A stretch of 37,249 nt of DNA from Chloroflexota bacterium (GTDB taxonomy: Bacteria > Chloroflexota > Limnocylindria > Limnocylindrales > CSP1-4), in assembly GCA_030447745.1 (NCBI GenBank), contig JAUJOH010000005.1, positions 149,203 through 186,451 of the forward strand, given 5' to 3'. Position 1 is the stretch's first letter. Each line of letters begins with the position of its first letter. Of the stretch, positions 16,077 to 24,406 are shown piece after piece. The translations under genes and the position numbers were made by a program. The notes under the pieces are model-generated. The model was not told the DNA's origin, searched no databases, and saw only the letters and a list, made by a program, of their open reading frames with translations.

Positions 16077-17002
16077 CCCCCTTCACCCGCGTAGTAGACG
16101 AACCGGCGGCTCAGGCGGACCTGGATCAGCGTGATGACCAGGATGATCACGAACAAGAGCCAGGCCATCGCCGACGCGTAGCCCATGTCGAGATCCTGGA
16201 ACGCCTTCTGGAACAGATAGATCGTGTAGAAGAGCGCCGAGTCCTGCGCCGGCCCGCTGCGGGTCGTGAAGAACATCGTGAAGACCTCGGCGAAGATCTG
16301 GAGCGACGCGATCGTGTTGACGATCAGCGTGAAGAAGAGCGCGCCGCTGATGAACGGCACGGTGATGTTCCGGAACTGCTGCCACGCGCTCGCTCCGTCG
16401 ATCTTGGCAGCCTCGTACAACTCCACGGGCACGTTCTTGAGCGCCGCGAAGTAGATGATGACGGTGCTGCCCAGCGTCCAGAGGGACATGATCACGATGC
16501 CCTGCTTGGCCCACGACGGGTCGGTCAGCCAGTTGGGCCCGTCGATGCCGAATACGCCGATGATGCGGTTGAGCAGGCCGTTGCCGGACAGCAGGAGCAG
16601 GTAGAGGGTGCCGACCGCCACCGCGGGGGTGAGGTTCGGCAGATAGAACACGTTCCTGAAGAACCCGGCCGCTCGTCCCACCCGCAGCAGCAGCATCGCG
16701 AGCGCGAGCGAGATGATGATCGTGGCCGGGACGTTGAGGCCGGCGTAGACGGCCGTGTTGACGAGCGAGAGGGGGATGCGCCGGTCCCGCATGAGCTGCT
16801 CGTAGTTCTCGAGACCGACCGGATCCGGCGGTCGGATGACGTTGTAGTCGGTGAAGGACAGGTAGAGGCTGGCGATCATCGGACCAGCCGTGAAGATCAG
16901 GAACCCGATGATCCACGGCAGCAGGAAGATGAACGCCCAGCGCGTTTCTTCCGAGACGCGCCACCGCCTCCGGGGGGAAGCGGTGGCGCCGGTTGCGGTC
17001 AT
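16073..17002 (-). CDS. Sugar ABC transporter permease (MalF-type)
   Basis: Partner CUT1 permease (309 aa). The first helix is FIFLLPWIIGFLIFTAGP, and SLYLSFTDYN follows, a typical MalF-family signature. The coupling loop is VPVELYEAAKIDGASAWQQF. It lies 24 bp downstream of the binding-protein gene, with AAGG about 7 bases before the ATG. It forms the channel with the next permease. Confidence 0.92.
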   Translation of the reverse strand: MTATGATASPRRRWRVSEETRWAFIFLLPWIIGFLIFTAGPMIASLYLSFTDYNVIRPPDPVGLENYEQLMRDRRIPLSLVNTAVYAGLNVPATIIISLALAMLLLRVGRAAGFFRNVFYLPNLTPAVAVGTLYLLLLSGNGLLNRIIGVFGIDGPNWLTDPSWAKQGIVIMSLWTLGSTVIIYFAALKNVPVELYEAAKIDGASAWQQFRNITVPFISGALFFTLIVNTIASLQIFAEVFTMFFTTRSGPAQDSALFYTIYLFQKAFQDLDMGYASAMAWLLFVIILVITLIQVRLSRRFVYYAGEGG

Positions 17003-17026
17003 CGCGGGACCTTCATCGCCCGGGCT

Positions 17027-18617
17027 CTACTGCGCGGCGTCGATCGCGTCCTGGGCTTCCCGGTCGGCCTGGGCGAGCGCCTCGGTCGGGTCCGCGCCCT
17101 CGTTGATCACGGCGTTCACGGCCGCCTGCCAGATCCGCGTGAACTCCTCGGCCGCCGGGGTGGGCGGCAGCGCGAACGACTGGTCCGCGACCTCCTGGAC
17201 GAGCTGCGCGCCCTCGTAGTAGGCGCCCGCGCTCTCCTCGGTCACGAGCTCACCGAAGATGCGCTCATCCGCCTCGGTGTTGCCGGTGTAGACGCCGGTG
17301 AAGGGCTCGCCGTCGGCGGCTCGCTGCTCGGCGCGGACCTGCGCGGCGGCGAACCACGTGTCGGGCAGGGTCACGACGCGCATGAACTCGCACGCCGCCT
17401 CCTTGTTGTCGGCCGACGCCGGGATCGCCCAGGCCGAGCCGCCGGAGAGGCTGATGTTGTTGCCCTGGCGGTCCTTGAACGGGACGAAGCTGATCTCCTC
17501 GTCCGGCGAGTTGCTGGCCAGGACGTTCAGATACCACTGCTCCATCGGCATCGCGCCGAGCGTGTCCGCCGCGAACTGATTGTCCGGCCCGAAGAAGTCG
17601 ACGCCACCAGGGCCGTTCGCCCGGAAGTCGAAGAACGCCGGGCCTTCGCCGTGAGCGGTGATCAGGGACGTGGCGTACTGCAGCGCCTCGGCGACTGCCG
17701 GGTCGTCGAGCTGAGAGGTAAGGCCATCCTCGGACAGGAGGTCCACGCCGTTGGCCTTGGCCCACATTGGAGGTAAGGCCATCCTCGGACAGGAGGTCCA
17801 CGCCGTTGGCCTTGGCCCACATTGGCAGGAACTCGGGCAGCTTCGGGTCGAACCCGATCCGGCTGATCTGGCCGCCGTCGGCCTCGAGCATCTGCTCGTT
17901 GGCCTCGCTGAGCGCCTCCCAGTCGCTGGTGTCGATGTCCTCGGGGGTGAGGCCGGCCTCCTCGACGACCGAGTTGTTCACGAGGATGACCCGGCTGTCG
18001 AAGAACTCGGGGATACCGTAGACCTGGCCATCGATCGTGACCTGGGCGACAGCCGACTCCCGGTACTGGCCCATGTCGATGCCCATGTTCGAGATGCACT
18101 CGTCGAGGGGGTCGAGCGCGCCCTCGGCCACGTACGTGCCGATGATCGCGCGGTCGATCCGGACGACGTCCGGCGGATTGCCCGCGGCGACCGAGGTCAG
18201 GAACTGCTGGGCGTCGAAGTCGGACTCCGTGAAGCTGACCTCGACGTCCGGGTACTGCTCCGCGAAGACGTTGTAGCGGGTGTAGGCGATCTCGTCGGCC
18301 GCCCCCTCCTGCTCCGGATCCGGCTCGCATGGTGCCGGCTCGCAGCCGTAGCGGGCGCCGACCTGCAGCTGCCCGCTGATGTCCGCCTGGCCGCCGCCGC
18401 TGGCCGCGGCCGACTCGCTGGCGCCGGCCGACGCGCCGCCGGAGGCCGAGGGCTCGCCGCTGGTCGCGGCTGTGCCCGTCGCCGGGGCGCTGGCCGAGAC
18501 GACCGGCGGGGTGGTCCCCCGATCCGAGCCTTGGTTGCATGCGCTGGCCACGAGCGCCGTGGCGGCCAGCAGCGCGATCAGTGGCAATCCTCGGGATCGG
18601 CGAGGGGACGCGATCAT
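17027..18617 (-). pseudogene. Sugar ABC transporter binding lipoprotein, frameshifted by 55-bp duplication
   Basis: Starting at the ATG at 18617 (GGAGGA just upstream) there is a lipoprotein signal ending LVASAC (C27), a Ser/Ala/Gly-rich linker, and the first lobe of an extracytoplasmic solute-binding protein (DEIAYTRYNVFAEQYPDVEVSF). After PMWAKANGVDLLSEDGL the frame is lost, because bases 17716-17770 are repeated exactly at 17771-17825, and 55 is not a multiple of three. Removing one copy restores a continuous 511-aa protein, whose second lobe (LDDPAVAEALQYATSLITAHG to the end) is intact. This is the receptor for the two permeases that follow, so the importer would be non-functional as written. 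It is a recent slippage event, a switch, or an assembly error. Confidence 0.88.
17716..17825. repeat. Exact 55-bp tandem duplication
   Basis: Two adjacent identical 55-bp copies (17716-17770 and 17771-17825), starting AGGTAAGGCC and ending CCCACATTGG. The boundary can slide by only one base. It lies inside the binding-protein gene and shifts its frame. Confidence 0.97.
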
Positions 18618-18821
18618 GAGTTGCTCCTCCGGTAATCGGCGACCTCGCCGCGTGTTGCCGACAGGCTCCGCTCCAGTCCGCTCCTTCTCGTCCGCGGACC
18701 ACGACGGTTGATCTTGCGTCGAGCTTGCACCGACATCGCAATCGCGCGCCGCGAGCGGCCAGTGTAAACGGACGGATCGTGGCCGTCGTGGTCGCAGAGT
18801 GTATCGCGGTACCGTGTCCCG
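18618..18821. promoter_or_regulatory. Divergent promoter region
   Basis: These 204 bp separate the ABC transporter operon (minus) from the phosphatase operon (plus) and must hold promoters for both. GCAAG is repeated 11 bp apart on the minus strand near 18712-18727, but I see no clear LacI-type palindrome or riboswitch fold. Confidence 0.35.
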
Positions 18822-19643
18822 ATGGAGATGCCGGCCACGAAGGTCGCGCCGGGCACCCGGTTCGACATCATGACGGATGTCCACGGCTGTCTCGACGAGT
18901 TCGGCGAGCTGCTCGAACGGCTGGGCTACGACCGCCCGGAGCGGCCGGACCGAGACCCGTGGCGGCCACCGCCCGGCCGTCACCTCGTGATCGCGGGCGA
19001 CCTCGTCGACCGCGGACCGGCGATCGTTGGCCTGCTCCGGGTCGCGATGGCCATGGTCGAGGACGGCGCCATGTCCGTGACCGTCGGAAACCACGACGAC
19101 AAGCTGCTCCGCGCGCTTCGCGGGCGCCCGGTCAGGTTGACTCAGGGGCTCGAGACCTCGCTCGCCCAGCTCGGCGACGAGCGCGGTCGCTTCCGGCGCC
19201 GGGTGATCGACTTCCTCGCCTCGTTGCCCAGCCACCTCGTCCTCGACGACGGCCGGCTGGTCGTGGCGCACGCCGGCCTGCCCGAGAAGATGCACGGCAA
19301 GACCGGCGGCCGCGTCCGCGAGGTGGCGATGTACGGGCTGACCAAGCCGGGCCTCGATGCGTGGGGCCTGCCGCTCCGGATCGACTGGGCGGCGAGCTAC
19401 ACCGGGACGGCCCGCGTCGTGTACGGCCACACGCCGGTGGTCGAGCCGGTCTGGTCGAACAACACGATCGATATCGACACCGGATGCCCGTTCGGCCATC
19501 GGCTCACCGCGCTGCGCTACCCGGAGCTCGAGCTGGTCTCCGTCCCCGCGCGCGGCGTCTACCAGGAGAAGGGCGGGCCGTTCCGCGTCGGCGGGCCGGG
19601 CGGCGCGCCGGCGGACTGGGCGCCCGCGATGCAGGCCGGCTGA
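18822..19643 (+). CDS. PrpE/Pnkp-like metallophosphatase
   Basis: A calcineurin-type phosphoesterase (273 aa). Metal and active-site motifs are in order: DVHG (19-22), GDLVDRGP (59-66), GNHDDK (89-94), VVAHAGLPEK (about 147-156) and VVYGHTPV (about 199-206). The opening FDIMTDVHGCLDEFGELLERLGY resembles the phosphatase module of bacterial Pnkp and the diadenosine-tetraphosphatase PrpE. It probably hydrolyses dinucleoside polyphosphates or nucleic-acid 3'/2',3' phosphates; which one cannot be told from sequence. The ATG at 18822 or that at 18828 could be used. The stop overlaps the possible CTG start of the next gene. Confidence 0.83.
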   Translation: MEMPATKVAPGTRFDIMTDVHGCLDEFGELLERLGYDRPERPDRDPWRPPPGRHLVIAGDLVDRGPAIVGLLRVAMAMVEDGAMSVTVGNHDDKLLRALRGRPVRLTQGLETSLAQLGDERGRFRRRVIDFLASLPSHLVLDDGRLVVAHAGLPEKMHGKTGGRVREVAMYGLTKPGLDAWGLPLRIDWAASYTGTARVVYGHTPVVEPVWSNNTIDIDTGCPFGHRLTALRYPELELVSVPARGVYQEKGGPFRVGGPGGAPADWAPAMQAG

Positions 19644-20554
19644 TCGACGGGTCGGCCGGATCGGCCGGGCGGCGCGGACCAGTTCGCGCGGTCGTCGACG
19701 TCGGGTCGACGTCCGTCCACTCGCTCGTTGCCGGCGTTGGGGACGATGTCGTCGAGCCGCTCTTCGACGAGTCGGCGTTCCTCGGGCTCGGTGCCCAGGT
19801 TGACGCCAGCGGTCGCCTCGGACGGGCCAAGACCGGGGAGCTCGTCACGACGCTGGAGGTGTTTGCCGAACGGGCCCGTGGCCTCGGCGCCGCCTCGTCC
19901 ACGATCATTGCCACCGAGCCCCTCCGGCGCGCGGGGGACGCGGCGCGCGCCGTCCGGGCAGTAGAGCGCGAGACGCGCCTCGCGCTCCACGTGGTCACCC
20001 AACGCGAGGAGGCCCTGCTGGCGCTCGTGGGCGTTCCACCGAGGTCGTGCGCGTGGCGCCCGGCGAGCCCGCCGGCGGCGACCGGGCTTCGTGTCGGGGC
20101 CGGGCTCGCGGAGCGGTTCGTGAGCCACGACCCGCCGACGGTCGAGGAGGTCCGGGGGATGATCGAGGCCGCCCGCAGCGCGGCCGGCGCGCTGCCCGGA
20201 GCGGCGCGACCGGCCCTCGTGGCGGTCGGCGGGACCGCCGAGAACCTGCTTCGGGTCGTGCCGGACGACGGGGACGGCGGCGTCCTCACGCGAGCCGGCC
20301 TCGTCCTGGCGCTGGAGCGGCTGGCCGCGGAACCGGCCGACGCGGCGGCTGCTCGGTACGGCGTGCGGCCCGGCCGCGCCCGACTGCTCCCGGCCGGCGC
20401 GGCGATCCTCGTCGCGTTCGTCGACCGCTGGCGGGTCGACGCCCTGCGCGTCTCGTCCGGCGGCCTCCGGGAAGGGGCGCTCCTTGCCGTCGAGCAGGCC
20501 GGCGCCGGCTGGCGCGACCGACTGCCGGCACTCGCCGGCGGCTGGCGTGACTGA
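19640..20554 (+). pseudogene. Ppx/GppA phosphatase with scrambled active-site segment
   Basis: About 304 aa, an exopolyphosphatase/guanosine-pentaphosphatase family protein. The N-terminal half (AVVDVGSTSVHSLVAG to EEALLALVG) and the C-terminal half (VGAGLAERFVSHDP, LVAVGGTAENLL, RVSSGGLREGALL) are normal. In between, the family's DVGGGSTE nucleotide/polyphosphate motif is missing. STEVVRVAPGEPAGGDRAS is present in a different frame at 20035-20091. About 18-20 residues before it are deleted, and a second shift restores the main frame near 20095. The protein as written therefore stays open but has a nonsense patch. The only start that fits is a CTG at 19640 overlapping the upstream stop. It is probably inactive unless the sequence is wrong. 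Confidence 0.72.
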
Positions 20555-20624
20555 GGGTCCGGTCGACCCCGGCACCGACGGGGCGGCCCCGGCCGTCGAG
20601 GCCGTCGAGCCCGCCGCGTCGTGA
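20547..20624 (+). CDS. Possible 25-aa coupling micro-ORF
   Basis: A GTG at 20547 just before the ppx stop opens a 25-residue frame (MTEGPVDPGTDGAAPAVEAV, then EPAAS) whose TGA overlaps the GTG start of the next gene as GTGA. The acidic Pro/Ala composition is not informative. It may be a translational-coupling leader or chance. Confidence 0.22.
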   Translation: MTEGPVDPGTDGAAPAVEAVEPAAS

Positions 20625-21433
20625 CCCGGTTCGCGGCCAACGTCGGCTTCCTCTACACCGAGGTTCCGTACAAGGCCCGCTTCGCGGCCGCCAGGGCCGA
20701 TGGATTCGAGGCCGTGGAGGCGGCGTGGCCGCCGATTCCGCCCGACGAGTTCGCCGCGGCCGTCGCGCGGTCCCGGCTCCGGGTCGCGCTCCTGAACGTC
20801 GCCGCCGGCGATCTGGACGCCGGCGAGCGGGGGCACGCCAACGACCCATCGGCCGTCGCCCGGTGGCGGGCGGACCTCGGGGCGGCGCTCCGGCTCGCCG
20901 AAGCCGTCGACTGCCCGACGCTGAACGTGCTGGCCGGCAACCGCCTCGCCGTCGTCGACGAGGACGCGCAGCTCGAGTGCCTTCGCGGCAACCTCGCCTG
21001 GGCGCTCCCGCGGGCCGCCCGCGAAGGCCGGACGCTCGTGGTCGAGCTGCTCAACCCGTGGGACACGCCGGCCTATCTGGTCACCGATCTCGCCGCCGCG
21101 ACCGCGCTGGTCGAGCCGTTGGTGGACGCCGGCCTCCGACTCCAGCTCGATACGTACCACGTCGGCCGGCTCGAGCCGGACGTGGCCGGCGCCTTCGGCC
21201 GGATCGCCTCGCTCGTGGGGCACATCCAGATCGCCGACGTCCCGGGCCGCCACGAGCCGGGCACCGGCACGATCGACTGGCGCGCCTTCTTCGCCGCGGT
21301 CGCCTCGTTCGGCTATGACGGGGCCGTCGGCCTCGAGTACCGGCCGCGTGCCGGCACGTCCGAGAGCCTCACCTGGCTGCCGCGTCCGGCTCGCGCCTGG
21401 TCGGACGATCCGTTCCTGATGCCGCGCGGCTGA
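20621..21433 (+). CDS. hyi: Hydroxypyruvate / 2-oxo-tetronate isomerase
   Basis: A TIM-barrel isomerase of the Hyi/OtnI group (270 aa). It interconverts hydroxypyruvate and tartronate semialdehyde, or 2-oxo-tetronate with its 3-oxo isomer. The N-terminus FAANVGFLYTEVP matches the family's NLSMLFTEVP. The metal/catalytic glutamates are E142 (VVELLNP) and E239 (VGLEYRP), with D177/H180 in LQLDTYH and Q203 in GHIQIADVPGRHEPGTG. The GTG start at 20621 lacks a strong ribosome-binding site and may depend on coupling. The OtnK-like kinase of the same pathway lies tail-to-tail on the other strand, overlapping by 65 bp, which supports an acid-sugar role. Confidence 0.88.
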   Translation: MTRFAANVGFLYTEVPYKARFAAARADGFEAVEAAWPPIPPDEFAAAVARSRLRVALLNVAAGDLDAGERGHANDPSAVARWRADLGAALRLAEAVDCPTLNVLAGNRLAVVDEDAQLECLRGNLAWALPRAAREGRTLVVELLNPWDTPAYLVTDLAAATALVEPLVDAGLRLQLDTYHVGRLEPDVAGAFGRIASLVGHIQIADVPGRHEPGTGTIDWRAFFAAVASFGYDGAVGLEYRPRAGTSESLTWLPRPARAWSDDPFLMPRG

Positions 21434-22718
21434 GCCGGTCGACCGCCGTCCGCAGGTCGTCCGGGCCGCCGACGTTGCCCGGGAAGACGACGAGCACGAC
21501 CGGCGGGCCGTCCCGCGGCCGGACACGCCACACGGGCACGCCGGGCAGGAGCTGGCCGAGCACGGTCGCCGACCGCGCGCCGAGCCCGAACGTCGCCACG
21601 TCGCTGCTCGTGATCCCGCCCTTGGCGAGGACCCAGGCGGCGCGGTGCCCGTCCGCCCGGATGGCGGAGACGAGGACGCGCGAGATCCGACCCGCCAGCC
21701 GAAGCCCGGACGGGTCGTCCGCGCTCGGATCGAGCGGCTGGCGGCTCGTCACGACGACCGGTGTCACGCCACCGTCGAGCAGCGTCCCGACGCGGGCCGC
21801 GGCGGCTCGGCCGACCCGCGCGGCGCGACGGGAGTTCATGGCCGCCGGCGCGGGGATCTCGACGACCTCGAGCGCGGCCGGTGGATCTGCCACCAGCCGC
21901 TCGAGCTGGCGGGTCGTCGTGACCACGTGCGATCCGACCACCACCAGCCCCGGGCCGCGGCCGACGCGGAGCTGACCCGGGCCCAGATCCGGCCGCCGCT
22001 GCTGTCCGTTCCGGGCCCGGACGTAGCCGGCCGCCGTCCGCGCGACGATCACGCGCGACCGTTCCGCCTCGATCGTGCCGGCCGCGAGGACCTCGGCATC
22101 GCGGTCGTCGGCCGCGTTGCCGATCGCGATGGCGCGTGGCGGAAGGGTGAGCAGCGCTTCGGTGACCCAGCGGGGCCCGCCACGTCTCACCTCGTCGAGC
22201 GGCAGGCTCACGATCGGGCGGCCGGCGGTCCCGCGCCGGGCGACGACCCAGTCGCGCAGGTTCGACTCGGCGTAGCGGAAGGCCGGGTCGTGCGCGTACT
22301 CCGTCTCGGCGACCGGCACCGGCCGGTCGTCGCGCACGAGGTAGTGGACATCGCCGATCGTCAGGCGACCGCCGTCGCCGAAGTACGGCATGAGCAGCAC
22401 CGGCGCGTCCGGCTCCCCGAACGCCACGGCGAGCGCGTCGACCTCCGCCGGAAAGTGCCCGCGCAGCGTCGAGTCGCTCCGGCTGACCAGGCTCACCGCG
22501 CGGCCGCTCCGCCGCGACGCGAGCCGGATCCGGTTGCCGAGCCGGGCGGCGAGCGCCGCGGCCCGCGCCTCGGGGAGGCTCCGGCTGTTGGTCAGGAGGA
22601 ACGCCATCCGCGCCCGGCGGCCGAGGAGCTCGATGAGCGCCGGGACGTCCGGGTCGATCAGGACCGGGACGCGGTGGACGGTCTGGGTTCCCGTGGGGTC
22701 GTCGTCGAGCACGAGCAC
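21369..22718 (-). CDS. Four-carbon acid sugar kinase (DUF1537/OtnK-like)
   Basis: A two-domain DUF1537 kinase (449 aa from the GTG at 22718) that phosphorylates 3-oxo-tetronate or related acid sugars using ATP. The N-domain starts with VLDDDPTGTQTVH, followed by FLLTNSRSL, SRSDSTLRGHFPAE and MPYFGDGGRLT, all diagnostic. The nucleotide-binding C-domain shows VVVGSHV and AKGGITSSD. Homologous sequence (LPPVWPEPLLARI) continues in frame upstream to a CTG at 22781. The real start may therefore be that CTG or lie inside the upstream gene. It is last in the long minus-strand operon. Its C-terminal 20 residues are encoded antisense to the end of hyi. Confidence 0.88.
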   Translation of the reverse strand: MLVLDDDPTGTQTVHRVPVLIDPDVPALIELLGRRARMAFLLTNSRSLPEARAAALAARLGNRIRLASRRSGRAVSLVSRSDSTLRGHFPAEVDALAVAFGEPDAPVLLMPYFGDGGRLTIGDVHYLVRDDRPVPVAETEYAHDPAFRYAESNLRDWVVARRGTAGRPIVSLPLDEVRRGGPRWVTEALLTLPPRAIAIGNAADDRDAEVLAAGTIEAERSRVIVARTAAGYVRARNGQQRRPDLGPGQLRVGRGPGLVVVGSHVVTTTRQLERLVADPPAALEVVEIPAPAAMNSRRAARVGRAAAARVGTLLDGGVTPVVVTSRQPLDPSADDPSGLRLAGRISRVLVSAIRADGHRAAWVLAKGGITSSDVATFGLGARSATVLGQLLPGVPVWRVRPRDGPPVVLVVFPGNVGGPDDLRTAVDRLSRAASGTDRPTRREPDAAAR

Positions 22719-22794
22719 CGTCCTGTCCCGCCCCCGCCGCCGGATCCGCGCCAGCAGCGGCTCCGGCCAGACGGGTGGCAGGCCCGCCCGCGGA

Positions 22795-23493
22795 TCAGCC
22801 GCCGTCGGCCGTCGCCGCCCGGGCCCGAAGCCTCGTGGCGACGCGCTCCATCCCGAGTCGCGGGCTCGACAGGATCGGGGTGCCGTGGCTCTCGGACTCG
22901 GCCAGCGTGTCGGCCACCCGGGCCATCGAGGCCTGGGCGAGCACCACGACGTCGACGCGCGGCAGCAGCTCGCGGAGGCCGGCCCGGACGAGCTCGTCGT
23001 GGCGTTCCAGGTTGCCGGCCTCGAGCTCAGCGAAGGCGCCCTCGCACAGGTGGCTGACGATGGTGACCTCCCCCGGTGCCCGACGGAGGGTCGCGGCCCG
23101 GCGCCGGATCAGGTCGGCGGTCGGCGCGAGCGTCGTGGCGAGCGTCGCGATGACGCCGACCCGGGAGCCGAGCTCGATCGCGCGGTCGGCCAGCGCTTCG
23201 TCGACCCGGAGGATCGGCACGCCGCGCCGGTCGTGGATCGCGTCGACCGCCGGTCCGACCGACGAACAGGTCACGAGCACCAGGTCCGCCCCGTCCGCGA
23301 CCGCCGCGTCGACGTGGCCCTCCAGCCGGACGGCCGTCGCGTCGGGGATCCGGCCGGCCTCGATCGTCTCGCGCAGCAGTCCCTCGTCGACGACGTCGAC
23401 CCGCTCGACGCCGGGAAGCAGCTCATCGCCCAGCGCGCCGAAAACCGGGACGAGCTTTCCGACGGTGTGGATCAGGGCCAGCCGCTGGGTCAT
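22795..23493 (-). CDS. Asp/Glu racemase-fold protein
   Basis: A 232-aa protein of the aspartate/glutamate/hydantoin racemase superfamily. Landmarks are LALIHTVGKLVPVF, the VLVTCSSVGPAVD loop carrying the first catalytic cysteine, and LAQASMARVAD in the position where racemases carry the second cysteine. Loss of the second cysteine suggests a decarboxylase- or isomerase-like activity rather than true racemisation. The ATG at 23493 follows GGGAG by 10 bases and lies 4 bp after the aldolase stop. Family members are often encoded with DUF1537 kinases, fitting a place in acid-sugar catabolism. The substrate is unknown. Confidence 0.78.
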   Translation of the reverse strand: MTQRLALIHTVGKLVPVFGALGDELLPGVERVDVVDEGLLRETIEAGRIPDATAVRLEGHVDAAVADGADLVLVTCSSVGPAVDAIHDRRGVPILRVDEALADRAIELGSRVGVIATLATTLAPTADLIRRRAATLRRAPGEVTIVSHLCEGAFAELEAGNLERHDELVRAGLRELLPRVDVVVLAQASMARVADTLAESESHGTPILSSPRLGMERVATRLRARAATADGG

Positions 23494-23497
23494 GACG

Positions 23498-24406
23498 TCA
23501 ATGCTCCCACCATGGTCGTGCCACGTCTTCCACCCGTTGCGCGAGGTTCCTGAGCCGCGGCGCTGCCACGGTCGCCAGATCGTGCCGGACATCCGGGGCG
23601 GCGATCGAGCCGAGCCAGATCGCCCGCCCCGCCAGGACCCCGGATGCGCCGCCCCGACAGGCGGCCAGCGCCGCGCCGGCGAAGCGCTCCGCGGCCGTCC
23701 CGTTCGACAGGACGACCCACGGGCACGGGAGGACGTCGGTCAGCCGCCGGGATGCCTCGGTGATCGCGTCATCGCCGGCGCGTCCGAGGGTCGGCACCTC
23801 GGCCTTGTACAGGTCCGCGCCGTAGCGCGCCAGCTCGCGCGCGGCCTCGGCGACGAGCGAAGCGTGATCGTCCGGGGCGAGCTCGCCGTCCGACCGCACG
23901 ATCCCCTCGACGATCGCCGGCCGATCGCGCCGCCGGCATCCGTCGACGAAGGCCCGATCGGTCAGCTCGCGGGCGGCCGCGTCCCCGTCCGGCCGCCAGA
24001 TCACGAGCAGCTTGTAGCCGTCGGCGAGCGCGGCGACGGCATCGTCGGCGAGCACGGCCTCGTCCGTGCCGGTCTCCTCGACCGGCCCGCCGGGCTCCTG
24101 GGTCAGGCGATCGGCGGCCACGATCAGGCCGCAGCCCGGGGTGACGGCACCGGCCTCGCGGACGGGCCGGAGACCCGACTCGACGTCGAGCAGGACGGCC
24201 GAGGCGTGTGGGGTGAGGGCGCGGGCGGCGTCGACCTTGAACGCGGCCAGCGCCTCGTCCGGCACGTCGCCGTCGTGGCGCGGGCGGAGCATCGTCCGCA
24301 GCGACTCGCGCTGGTCGAGCGCGACCATCGCGAACGCGCCGCTCGGGCGGGACAGCCGGCCGAGACCGTCAGGCCGACCGTCAGACAGACCGTCAGACCG
24401 CGACAC
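23498..24406 (-). CDS. YihT/LacD-like class I ketose-phosphate aldolase
   Basis: A 302-aa TIM-barrel aldolase. GAFAMVALDQRESLRTML near the N-terminus, VDAARALTPHASAVLLD, and GADLYKAEVP with the Schiff-base lysine K201 place it with sulfofructose-1-phosphate aldolase YihT and the tagatose-bisphosphate aldolase LacD. The nearest remembered match is YihT (LAVDQREAMR, GADLYKVEMP, AGRAVW). It would cleave a hexulose phosphate to dihydroxyacetone phosphate and a three-carbon aldehyde. The GTG at 24406 follows GGAGG by 6 bases and overlaps the kinase gene by 14 bp, so kinase and aldolase are co-translated. Residues 4-16 come from three 12-bp repeats. Confidence 0.84.
   Translation of the reverse strand: MSRSDGLSDGRPDGLGRLSRPSGAFAMVALDQRESLRTMLRPRHDGDVPDEALAAFKVDAARALTPHASAVLLDVESGLRPVREAGAVTPGCGLIVAADRLTQEPGGPVEETGTDEAVLADDAVAALADGYKLLVIWRPDGDAAARELTDRAFVDGCRRRDRPAIVEGIVRSDGELAPDDHASLVAEAARELARYGADLYKAEVPTLGRAGDDAITEASRRLTDVLPCPWVVLSNGTAAERFAGAALAACRGGASGVLAGRAIWLGSIAAPDVRHDLATVAAPRLRNLAQRVEDVARPWWEH

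Noticed and set aside
13615-16086. Single 823-residue protein joining the FAD oxidoreductase to an N-terminal extension
   Set aside because: The N-terminal half is the wrong-frame reading of the MalG-type permease; the real oxidoreductase begins at the TTGA overlap.
18618-18821. Riboswitch upstream of the phosphatase or transporter genes
   Set aside because: No recognisable conserved aptamer core or paired terminator/antiterminator.
24367-24400. Regulatory repeat: three 12-bp TCTGACGGTC-type units
   Set aside because: They lie inside the N-terminal coding region of the aldolase, keep the frame and encode a DGLSDGRPDGLG linker.
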